IMG/VR virus record: IMGVR_UViG_3300028287_000039
Location: 1-20,351 of that record
Reading direction: 5' to 3' (one strand)
Origin: a virus
DNA length: 20,351 nucleotides
Shown here one piece after another: positions 7,746 to 15,173 of this stretch. The translations under genes and the position numbers were made by a program. Within the stretch, counting starts at the first letter, position 1. Every line of letters starts with the position of its first letter. Below the pieces are notes generated by a model. That model made no database searches. It was not told the origin of the DNA and was given only the letters and a program-made list of their open reading frames with translations.

Positions 7746-10700
7746 TATCCTATTGCTCCAAAGGTCTTCTTAAGTAAGTAATCCGCAGCTACAGCAGCTA
7801 TTGAACCTGCTGCACTGCCTTTAGCTGTAGCAGCCGCACTGTCTCTTTGTATCTCTGACACTAGAAGATTGTTCTCTCTAGTCAAAGCACTCTCTGCTGA
7901 ACGCCAAGCGTAGTCAAGTGCGTCACGTTCCTGCTGTAGGATATTGTTGTACGTAGTCTCAGTTAAGCTGTTAGCTTGTTGTGCAGCATCACGGTTAGAT
8001 TGGTTCTGTGCAGCGTTGTCCATTGTAGTAATAGCTTGCTCCCACTGAGCATTAGCTTGCTCAACTACAAGTGCGTTGTTAGCGTTGAACTGATCCCGTG
8101 CGTTCTGTTGTGCTGCGTTGAATTGCTCTATAGCGTTAGCCTCGCCAGCGTTAAAGCGGTTCATAGCATTAGTTTGCTCTTGGTTCTGCAAAGCGACTTG
8201 TGTAGTCAAGTTATCGTAGAACTGATTAGTCTGGTTCTCACTTGCAGCATTAAACTGCTTAGCAGCATTCTCAGCAGCCTGATCCGACAGCAGAGCTTGT
8301 TGTGTAGCCTGAGCTTTGAACATAGCCATTTGCTGTTCATTATTCAAGTTAGTCATGTCTAACTCAAGGAATGCTTTAGCGTTTTGAGCAGCAGCCTGTT
8401 GACGATTATTGAGATTCGCCATATCCATGCCAGCATACGTAGCTGCATTCTGTAGAGTAGCAGCCATGTTAGCATCTAGCTCAGCAAGACCGATAGTCTG
8501 CATCATCTTAGAGTTATGCAAAGCATTCTGCTGTTGTGCAGTAAACGTAATGTTAGCAGCATCAGCATACCGTGCAGCATTCTGAATAGATACTTGCTGT
8601 TCGTTACTCAGTACCTGAGCCTGCAGAGATGCAGCTAAGTTAGCGTTTGTGATATACGCCTGTGACTTACTGCTAAGATTAGCTAGGTTAATCTGTAACT
8701 GATTAGCATTATTCTGCATGGAAGCTTGTTGCTTGTTATTCAGATTAATGTTTGCTTGCTCAGCATAACGTGCAGCTACAGCAATGTTAGACTGTTGCTG
8801 ATTGCTAAGGTTCTGTCCCTGGAGTGTAGCACGTATTTGTGCATTAGCAATCTCTGCAGACTGGCGGTTAGACAAGTTAGTCTCTTGTAGTGAAAATGCC
8901 TGTGCGCTACGTTGGAGGTTAGCCTGTTGTTCATTGTTGAGGTTCTGAAGAGCTAGACCTTGCTGTGCTGCAGCATTAGACAGAGCAACCTGTTGACGGT
9001 TATTCAGGTTCTGCATACCCATCTGTGCAAAGGTGTTAGCATCCTGCTGCGCAATAGGTAGAGCAGATTCCATAGCAGCCTGTAAGATGGCTGCACTAGC
9101 CATACTAGAAGCCCCTAATCCACGAGAGGCCATTACAGCGTTAGCAGCCCGCATAGCCCCAGCCGCCCAAGCAGGAGTACCGTCATCAAAGTCTTTCATC
9201 AACTGCGACAACTGACCTTCTACAGTAGCAAGAGCCTTTACTTCGCCTTCCATAGCAAGGGCAAGAGTACCATTATCTACAGAGAACTTAGCTAGTTTAG
9301 CAGCTACAGGGTTAGCTTCTGGGCTAAGACCAGCGTCTGTAATAGCTTTAGCTTGAGCCATCTGATCTTCTGCTATTAGTGCGGCAGAAGGTAACTCTTC
9401 AGGTTGAACCTGAGAAGTAGCCGCTACCGCTTCAAGTAGAGCGTCAGACTGTGCAATGTTAGCTTCAATAGCCTTTAGGTTTTTACCTTTAGCTTCTGCT
9501 AACTGTTGCTTAGTTACTTCAAGGTTTACGTTCTCATTTACTTTATTGATGCGGTTTTCCGCTACAGTGTTGACCTCAGAAGCTAGAGCGTCTTCTGATA
9601 CAACACCCTGCTCACCTAGAAATGTAGAGCCAGCGGAGAGACCTGCTGCTGTAGCAGCTTTAGCCCGTTCTAGTTCTGCCTTAGCCTTATCTGTAATCGT
9701 AGTAGCATCATAAGTAGCTGCAGCCTTAGCTTTAGGAGCTACAACATCAGGGGCAGTATCTGCAGTAGTGACAGTAGCTTGTTCTGCTGTTTCATCAGCT
9801 TGCCCTGTACCTTCAGCCATCTTACCTGCTGCACGTTGTTCGTCACTTACAGTAACTACATCAGCTTTAGTAACCATAGACATAGGGTCTTCTAGCGTAG
9901 TAGCGCGCATCTCTGTAGTGCTAGGCATACCTACACGTTCTACGTTAGTTTGTGCTTGAGACAAAGCTGCCTTAGCATTAGTTACTTTAACTTGCTGTTC
10001 ATCAATCAAGCCTTGAATAACATCACGCTGAGGGTCATCTGCAGCCATATTAGCAAGCTGTGTAGTGTACTGCTGTAGGAGGTTTTGCTCTGTAGAGAGG
10101 TTACTCTGTGCCGTATCTAGGTTAGCACGTGTTTGCTCTGGTGATACTGTGGCTTGTTCAGCGGAGTACGTCTTATACTGGTCTAGCTGTTGTTGATACT
10201 GTGCAGCTGCTGCGTCTACCTGTTCTTGAGTACCTATAGAACCAGCAGCTTTAAATGAAGCAGATAAAGCGTTTGCACGTCCTTGGGCGTAGTTAATGTT
10301 ACGGTGCCTAGTATCTATTGAAGTACCATCTGGGTATACTATACTGTAAAAGCTACCCTTCTTAACTAACGTATAGTTATCTGGGTTTTCCTTAATAGTA
10401 GTATTAGCTACATTAGTATCTACGGTAGATTTAGCCCAAGTCTTGTCAGCCTCTAAGTTCAAGTTTACACCAGTAGTACCCTCATTCCATTTAGGCTCTT
10501 CAAAGGCAGCATCAATAGCAGAGGCACTATCAGTGTATATATTTTCTGGTGCAGTAGGTAGACCCTGTGATGGATCGTAGAAACCACCAGCGTCAGTACC
10601 TTGAGATACAGTACCACGACCTACACCTACTTTACCTGCCTGTAAAGCATCATCTGACGTGATCTTTCCGTCTTTGTTAAAGTCATACTGCAGGTCTACA

Positions 10701-11254
10701 GGAGAGGCTCCCGTAGTCATCTTCATAATATCCTGTAGGGTTTGGTTTGTTATATCACCTGAGTACAGAGAAGGAAGTTCTACAGGCTGTCGAGGCATTA
10801 CAGGCTTATATGATACATCATCATTATAACCTGGCTGAAACACTTCTTGCCCTGTAGTATAAGTTGGGCCTTGTTGCCCTGCACCCATGTCAAACCCACC
10901 AGTAGTGTTAGGCGTAGTAGTAGCTACACCGTACTGTTCAGGAAAGTTCTTCTGTCTATTAGATAACTGAAAAGGTGTTAAGTTTTTACCTGAAACAGGA
11001 TCGTATGTCTGTTTGTTCCAAGCAGCAGTACCTTTTTCAGGGAGACCCCCTTGGTTGTAACCCTGCTTTTTAGCCATGCCACCAGCTGCCATACCAATAC
11101 GCTTCTGCGCTAGTTCAGCCATCTTACCAACACGTGCTGCAGCACCAGGTTGAGATGCTAAGAACTTAGCCTGCTCATCAGCCTGCATACCCTGCATCTC
11201 AGGTATAATCTTACCCATCTGTTCAGGAGTGAAACCTGCAAATCGTTTAGCCAT
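7745..11254 (-). CDS. Internal virion protein with long 22-residue helical repeat (1169 aa)
   Basis: A very large Ala/Gln/Asn-rich protein. Residues 1-60 (FTPEQMGKIIPEMQGMQ, then RVGKMAELAQKRIGMAAGG) resemble the start of internal virion proteins I remember from marine phages. Residues 60-180 are Gly/Pro/Thr-rich and flexible. Residues 191-202 form an EF-hand/dockerin-like loop (DFNKDGKITSDD). A small folded segment lies at 285-340 and predicted coiled coils at 345-440 and 515-610. From 749 to 990 there are eleven consecutive 22-residue units centred on NLNNxQQ. These continue into 11-residue phenylalanine-spaced repeats (FNAxxxNxxxQ) to about 1067. The end is amphipathic with a small Ala/Gly-rich segment at 1140-1160. 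There is no catalytic motif. The long helical rod would suit a core or ejection-channel protein. Its stop and the next ATG form a TAATG overlap. Confidence 0.65.
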   Translation of the reverse strand: MAKRFAGFTPEQMGKIIPEMQGMQADEQAKFLASQPGAAARVGKMAELAQKRIGMAAGGMAKKQGYNQGGLPEKGTAAWNKQTYDPVSGKNLTPFQLSNRQKNFPEQYGVATTTPNTTGGFDMGAGQQGPTYTTGQEVFQPGYNDDVSYKPVMPRQPVELPSLYSGDITNQTLQDIMKMTTGASPVDLQYDFNKDGKITSDDALQAGKVGVGRGTVSQGTDAGGFYDPSQGLPTAPENIYTDSASAIDAAFEEPKWNEGTTGVNLNLEADKTWAKSTVDTNVANTTIKENPDNYTLVKKGSFYSIVYPDGTSIDTRHRNINYAQGRANALSASFKAAGSIGTQEQVDAAAAQYQQQLDQYKTYSAEQATVSPEQTRANLDTAQSNLSTEQNLLQQYTTQLANMAADDPQRDVIQGLIDEQQVKVTNAKAALSQAQTNVERVGMPSTTEMRATTLEDPMSMVTKADVVTVSDEQRAAGKMAEGTGQADETAEQATVTTADTAPDVVAPKAKAAATYDATTITDKAKAELERAKAATAAGLSAGSTFLGEQGVVSEDALASEVNTVAENRINKVNENVNLEVTKQQLAEAKGKNLKAIEANIAQSDALLEAVAATSQVQPEELPSAALIAEDQMAQAKAITDAGLSPEANPVAAKLAKFSVDNGTLALAMEGEVKALATVEGQLSQLMKDFDDGTPAWAAGAMRAANAVMASRGLGASSMASAAILQAAMESALPIAQQDANTFAQMGMQNLNNRQQVALSNAAAQQGLALQNLNNEQQANLQRSAQAFSLQETNLSNRQSAEIANAQIRATLQGQNLSNQQQSNIAVAARYAEQANINLNNKQQASMQNNANQLQINLANLSSKSQAYITNANLAASLQAQVLSNEQQVSIQNAARYADAANITFTAQQQNALHNSKMMQTIGLAELDANMAATLQNAATYAGMDMANLNNRQQAAAQNAKAFLELDMTNLNNEQQMAMFKAQATQQALLSDQAAENAAKQFNAASENQTNQFYDNLTTQVALQNQEQTNAMNRFNAGEANAIEQFNAAQQNARDQFNANNALVVEQANAQWEQAITTMDNAAQNQSNRDAAQQANSLTETTYNNILQQERDALDYAWRSAESALTRENNLLVSEIQRDSAAATAKGSAAGSIAAVAADYLLKKTFGAIG
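8285..9010 (-). repeat. Eleven 66-bp units coding for a 22-residue helical repeat
   Basis: Units start at residues 749, 771, 793, 815, 837, 859, 881, 903, 925, 947 and 969 of the 1169-aa protein, with no insertions or deletions. The core is NLNN(R/E/K)QQ followed by Ala/Asn-rich positions; units 8 and 9 are the most divergent (TFTAQQ, ELDANM). A 22-residue period is two hendecads, which suits one long helix in a nearly straight coiled coil. At DNA level the copies are well diverged, so this is old, selected periodicity. Confidence 0.85.
10649..10684 (-). other. EF-hand/dockerin-like calcium-binding loop in the virion protein
   Basis: These codons encode DFNKDGKITSDD (residues 191-202). Asp/Asn occupy positions 1, 3 and 5, Gly position 6, Ile position 8 and Asp position 12, exactly the canonical 12-residue calcium loop, followed by ALQAGK as in dockerin-type loops. 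Only a single loop is seen. Confidence 0.6.
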
Positions 11255-11268
11255 TATAGTAGTCCTTA

Positions 11269-11535
11269 TTAGTTACCTAGTTTCATCCAGATTGCAGCCC
11301 CGATGAAGGTAAACACAGCAATGGTTGTTATCTTTACAAACGTATTCCATATACTCAAGCGCGTCTGACGCCAAGTGTCAAGCAAGCTACGGATCTCACG
11401 AATGTCTACAGCAGCTGTCTCATCCTGCAAGCCCAACTCACGCAGGACTAACTTAGCCCCACGCTTAGCTGAACGATCTAGCATCTCTTCTAGCTCTTCT
11501 GTAGTAAGCTTAATCTCTGACATAGTTAAACCCAT
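11269..11535 (-). CDS. Small single-span membrane protein (DUF6127-like)
   Basis: An 88-residue protein. An acidic/basic amphipathic N-terminus (LTTEELEEMLDRSAKRGAK) is followed by LRELGL, then DIREIRSLLDTWRQTR, and one C-terminal transmembrane helix at about 63-85. The layout of a helical, Asp/Arg-rich cytoplasmic part, an LLDxWR motif and a terminal membrane span recalls a family I know as DUF6127 from alphaproteobacteria and their phages; I hold that name loosely. Function is unknown; in this position it could aid lysis (holin or antiholin) or envelope interaction. Translation may begin at the first ATG (11533-11535) or four codons later at MSEIKL; neither has a strong ribosome site. It lies 23 bases after the propeller-repeat gene and 14 before the internal virion protein gene. 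Confidence 0.6.
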   Translation of the reverse strand: MGLTMSEIKLTTEELEEMLDRSAKRGAKLVLRELGLQDETAAVDIREIRSLLDTWRQTRLSIWNTFVKITTIAVFTFIGAAIWMKLGN

Positions 11536-11558
11536 TTTAGTGTATCTGTCAAGTGCTA

Positions 11559-14500
11559 TTAAACAACCCGTACTTTGAGGTTCTGCGCAGCGTTAGATGT
11601 TACCCTGACTGTAGTGCTATCGGGGAAATCGTAGTCGTAATCAGTCCCCAGAATTGCACCCTTGTTCAAACTCTCAGCATCGTAGTTGATAGACACACCA
11701 TCTGAGCTTGGAACATCTGACGAAGCAGAACCCAAGTATAAGCCGATCATCAAGTCCAAGCTATCACCCAACGTGTAGTGGTTGGGGTCTGTGACAGCCT
11801 CTAGCTGAGTTTTGTCCATGCGGTTAGGTGCTACTTCAGTCAGTGCTTGCTGAAGTGCATATAGCTCAGAGTTGGTTGTTGAGTTAGCCCAAGTTGTTGA
11901 TGTTGTGTATCCTACAGAACCAATGTCGTATTCACTTACATCATTTCCTTGTTCGCCAAAAACAAACATCTTACTTCCGTCTGATTTAAAAGAGATAGCC
12001 TTTGGATAAATCTCCTCAGTAGCTACACTAAAACTTTGAGTATAAGAGGCTGTAGATACATCCCATGCGGTAGTTAGCGTATACTCATATGCATTGTTAT
12101 TTTGATCCCCAAGATGGAACATCTTAAGACCATCAGGCTTAAAGAAGATACCACCGACATCAGTGTCTTGAGAGCTAAAACCAAAGGTCTGAACGTATGA
12201 TGCAGTGGATACATCCCAAGCGGTACTCAAGGTATACTCATTTACATCATCCCCAGTAGCGCCAGCAACATACATTTTAAGTCCATCAGCCCTAAAAAAT
12301 AAACCGCTAGGATTTGTTTCTTGACCGCTTACAGAAAAACTCTGACTATACGAGGCTGTAGACACATCCCAAGCTGTACTTAAGTTATACTCATTTACAT
12401 CGTCTCCGCTTTTACCGCAAAGATACATTTTTGTACCATCTGTCTTAAAAAACAAACCTGAAGACGCTGTTTCTTGACCACTTATATCTTTGCTGTTGGT
12501 ACTATACACAGAAGTACTTACATCCCACGCAGTGCTTAAATTATATTCGTATACGGTATGAGTACTAATAGATACCATATACATCTTCGTACCATCAGGC
12601 TTGAAAAAACCAGTCCTCATAGAACTAGCTTGAGAAGTAAAACTAAAGTTTTTATTATTAAATACTGCCGTAGATATGTCCCAAGCGTTAGCAACACTGA
12701 TTGCACTATTATACTGCCATGTGCCGCCGTTATCCCGTACAATCGGACGTACACCATCAGCCTCTTTAATAACCGACCAAGTGGTGCGATCATCAGTGGA
12801 CACAGCGTAATAAGCTGCACCAGCACCAGCAATATCGTCTGTGGTCATACTGTTAATGTCAGTCCAGTATTCGGTGTCAATCTGGCCGCCAGCGTTGGTG
12901 ATGGAGGGGATGTAGCCAGTAGCTGATACAAAAGTGCCTAAGTTGTATTCATATACTTGGTTATAATCATCCCCAACCATATACATTTTGACGCCGTCTG
13001 GGTGAAAAAATATATTGTTAGGGGATCCATCTTGAGAAGCTACGCTAAGCAGTGTGCTGTACGAAGCTGTTGACACGTCCCAAGCCGCACCTAAAGAATA
13101 CTCATTTATTTCATTGCCGGCTTGCCCACAGACGTACATCTTTTTGCCGTCCGGCTTAAAGAACAAACCACGGGGCGTCGAATCCTGACTCCCTACATAA
13201 AACCGTGTGCTGTACGAAGCTGTTGACACGTCCCAAGCCGTGCTGAGACTCCATGCGTTTACATACGCATAATTAAGCCCAAGGTAATACATTGTTGTCC
13301 CGTCTGGGTGAAAGAAAATAGAAAAAGGATTTGCATCTTGGCCTGTACCCGACCCGCCTACATTTAAAGTTTGATTGCTGTAAGAAGCGGTCGATATATC
13401 CCAAGCAGTGCTTAAACTGTAAACGTATACTGAGTTTCCAGTATCCCCCATTATAAACATTTTGAGGCCGTCAGGCTTAAAGAAAACATCTCTTGGAAAT
13501 GAATCTTGACTGGATACACTAAAGTTTTGGCTGTAGACTGACGAAGATACGTCCCAAGCCGTCGATAAATTATATTCGTTTACGTCATCGCCTGAAGTGC
13601 CAGTCACAAACATTTTGAGGCCGTCAGGCTTGAAGAAGATGCCTTGTGGGGCAGTTTCTTGGGGATTTACATAAAAAAGTGTTGTGTATACTGCCGTAGA
13701 AAGATCCCAAGTATTTTCGGCTGCGCTACTCATCTCAAGGCCATCGGTAGCATTTGCAGTAACGGCGGTCATTGACCAATCGCCAGCGGCAATAGTGCTA
13801 CTGTCGGTAAATGCTGTTGTTTCAACGTAAGACCCATCGGTAGCAGTCAATACCACAGCGCCGCCATTGCCTTCAATGGTTTTACCTATGTCTGAAGATG
13901 CGAAGGAGCCTGTGCCGAGGATTAGGGTTTGAGTGAGGTCTAGGTCATATTCGTGTACGTTACTACTACCCTGACCAGTAACGTACATTTTAGTGCCATC
14001 AGGCTTGAAGAAGAGACCATGGGGTGCAACATCTTGATAAGCTACATAAAAGTTCTGACTGTAAGATGCTGTAGATACATCCCAAGCTGTACTTAGGCTG
14101 TACTCATTTACGTAATCTCCAGAGTACCCAAGAATATACATTTTAGTGCCGTCAGGCTTAAAGAACACGCAGGTTGGATTACCCTCTTGGCTACCAACAT
14201 TAAAGTTTTGACTATAAGATGCAGTAGAAATATCCCAAGCGGTACTTAAGTCATATTCGTTTATATCATTGCCAGCATCCCCAAGAATATACATTTTAGT
14301 GCCGTCAGGCTTAAAGAACATGCCGCTTGGATTAGACTCTTGGCTACCAACACTGAAGTTTTGACTATAGGAAGCAGTAGATACATTCCAAGCTGTGCTT
14401 AGGTTGTATTCGTTTATATCATTGCCAGCATCCCCAACAATATACATCTTAGTACCGTCAGGCTTAAAGAACATATCGTTTGGGTTTGTGTCCTGAGAAC

Positions 14501-15155
14501 CTATATAAAATCTCTGAAGGAAGGATGCTGTAGAAACATCCCAAGCTGTGCTTAAGTCGTATTCATTTACGTCATCTCCACTCCAACCAATAACATACAT
14601 TTTAGTGCCATCGGTCTTGAAGAAGACACCTGTTGAAGAACTCTCTTGAGAACCTATATAAAAGCTCTGAAGGAAGGATGCAGTAGAGATATCCCAGCCT
14701 TCACTGAATGGCGTCAGCGTCGTATCATAAGCAGTATCCAGGCGATCATAGTTTGCACCACTAGATGCAACATCCCACGCACCTTTGCTGATTATACCAG
14801 TTTGCGGCACTTCTTTAGTAACAGAAACAACAGGCGCTGGCGACAAGGCAGACGACAGAGCAATGCTTGCTGTTTCACCAGAAGCAAAAGACTTGGTTAA
14901 ACTACCCGCAGTTACGCTAATACTATCCAACTGTGTTTGGATGCTGCTGGTTACACCGCTGAGATAGTTGATCTCCTGTGTAGTCGCAACAGCACCATCA
15001 AGTTTGTTAAGGTCATCAACAGTAGCTGTAACACCGTCTAGGGTATTCAACTCAGCAGCAGTAGCAGTTATAGCTGTACCATCAAGGGTAAGAGTGTTCA
15101 CCGTAGCATTTCGGTTACTGTCAATAACTGTATTACCTGAAACTTTAATAGCCAT
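11559..15155 (-). CDS. Giant tail adhesin with 15 beta-propeller-type repeats (1198 aa)
   Basis: Residues 1-75 are a phage-fibre stem (TAAELNTLDGVTATVDDLNKLDG), probably the trimeric attachment to the tail. Then come fifteen repeats of about 51 residues in three blocks of five (about 152-414, 482-741 and 823-1080). The typical unit is Y-SQNF-V-SQ, FFKPDGTKMY, a G-x-GD turn, then VNEYxLSTAWDVSTAS. The first block is spaced exactly 51 residues at FF(K/R)(P/T)DG; one step in block two is 56 and one in block three is 52. Spacer one (415-481) has GTGSFASSDIGKTIEGNGG, and spacer two (742-822) has DDRTTWSVIKEADGVRPIVR. The C-terminus, 1085-1198, carries MDKTQLEAVTDPNHYTLGDS. Such PDGTKMY repeats are expected to form propeller blades, usually binding glycans or proteins. 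The gene follows the fibre gene by 18 bases and has an AAGGA ribosome site. A role in adsorption and host range is inferred. Confidence 0.75.
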   Translation of the reverse strand: MAIKVSGNTVIDSNRNATVNTLTLDGTAITATAAELNTLDGVTATVDDLNKLDGAVATTQEINYLSGVTSSIQTQLDSISVTAGSLTKSFASGETASIALSSALSPAPVVSVTKEVPQTGIISKGAWDVASSGANYDRLDTAYDTTLTPFSEGWDISTASFLQSFYIGSQESSSTGVFFKTDGTKMYVIGWSGDDVNEYDLSTAWDVSTASFLQRFYIGSQDTNPNDMFFKPDGTKMYIVGDAGNDINEYNLSTAWNVSTASYSQNFSVGSQESNPSGMFFKPDGTKMYILGDAGNDINEYDLSTAWDISTASYSQNFNVGSQEGNPTCVFFKPDGTKMYILGYSGDYVNEYSLSTAWDVSTASYSQNFYVAYQDVAPHGLFFKPDGTKMYVTGQGSSNVHEYDLDLTQTLILGTGSFASSDIGKTIEGNGGAVVLTATDGSYVETTAFTDSSTIAAGDWSMTAVTANATDGLEMSSAAENTWDLSTAVYTTLFYVNPQETAPQGIFFKPDGLKMFVTGTSGDDVNEYNLSTAWDVSSSVYSQNFSVSSQDSFPRDVFFKPDGLKMFIMGDTGNSVYVYSLSTAWDISTASYSNQTLNVGGSGTGQDANPFSIFFHPDGTTMYYLGLNYAYVNAWSLSTAWDVSTASYSTRFYVGSQDSTPRGLFFKPDGKKMYVCGQAGNEINEYSLGAAWDVSTASYSTLLSVASQDGSPNNIFFHPDGVKMYMVGDDYNQVYEYNLGTFVSATGYIPSITNAGGQIDTEYWTDINSMTTDDIAGAGAAYYAVSTDDRTTWSVIKEADGVRPIVRDNGGTWQYNSAISVANAWDISTAVFNNKNFSFTSQASSMRTGFFKPDGTKMYMVSISTHTVYEYNLSTAWDVSTSVYSTNSKDISGQETASSGLFFKTDGTKMYLCGKSGDDVNEYNLSTAWDVSTASYSQSFSVSGQETNPSGLFFRADGLKMYVAGATGDDVNEYTLSTAWDVSTASYVQTFGFSSQDTDVGGIFFKPDGLKMFHLGDQNNNAYEYTLTTAWDVSTASYTQSFSVATEEIYPKAISFKSDGSKMFVFGEQGNDVSEYDIGSVGYTTSTTWANSTTNSELYALQQALTEVAPNRMDKTQLEAVTDPNHYTLGDSLDLMIGLYLGSASSDVPSSDGVSINYDAESLNKGAILGTDYDYDFPDSTTVRVTSNAAQNLKVRVV
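11916..12689 (-). repeat. Propeller repeat block C, five units of about 153 bp
   Basis: It encodes residues 823-1080. The landmarks are at 850, 902, 953, 1004 and 1055, so steps are 52, 51, 51 and 51. The first and last units are the most divergent (VSISTHTVYEY and ISFKSDGSKMF), as expected for blades at the ends of a closed ring or array. Confidence 0.88.
12933..13712 (-). repeat. Propeller repeat block B, five units of about 153 bp
   Basis: It encodes residues 482-741. The landmarks are FF at 507, 558, 614, 665 and 716, so steps are 51, 56, 51 and 51; the third unit carries a five-residue insertion (SGTGQ region). Two copies of an identical 36-base segment lie exactly 153 bases apart (13052-13087 and 13205-13240). 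Some units replace KPDG by HPDG. Confidence 0.88.
13914..14702 (-). repeat. Propeller repeat block A, five 153-bp units
   Basis: It encodes residues 152-414 of the 1198-aa adhesin. The FF(K)PDG landmark recurs at residues 178, 229, 280, 331 and 382, exactly 51 residues apart. Units 2, 3 and 4 are strikingly similar at DNA level across the segment encoding GDAGNDINEY and FFKPDGTKMYI, which suggests recent duplication or gene conversion. Confidence 0.9.
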
Positions 15156-15173
15156 CTTCGTGTCCTTCCACTA

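Noticed and set aside
7976-8362. Plus-strand 128-codon frame opposite the internal virion protein
   Set aside because: It lies wholly antisense to the repeat region of a well-supported gene, and its Leu/Ser/Val-rich translation is what the complement of Ala/Gln/Asn codons gives.
11269-11535. Calling the 88-aa single-span membrane protein a holin
   Set aside because: One membrane span and position between adhesin and internal virion genes are not enough; the three-span protein at 6142-6564 beside the muramidase is the better candidate, and even that is tentative.
12558-12926. Plus-strand 122-codon frame inside the adhesin gene
   Set aside because: It runs antisense over propeller repeats and a spacer, with a translation of no recognisable family; the minus-strand frame is clearly the coding one.
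11916-14702. CRISPR-like or integron-like array of about 153-bp repeats
   Set aside because: The repeats are in frame, encode a conserved protein unit along their full length, and have no unique spacers between short direct repeats.
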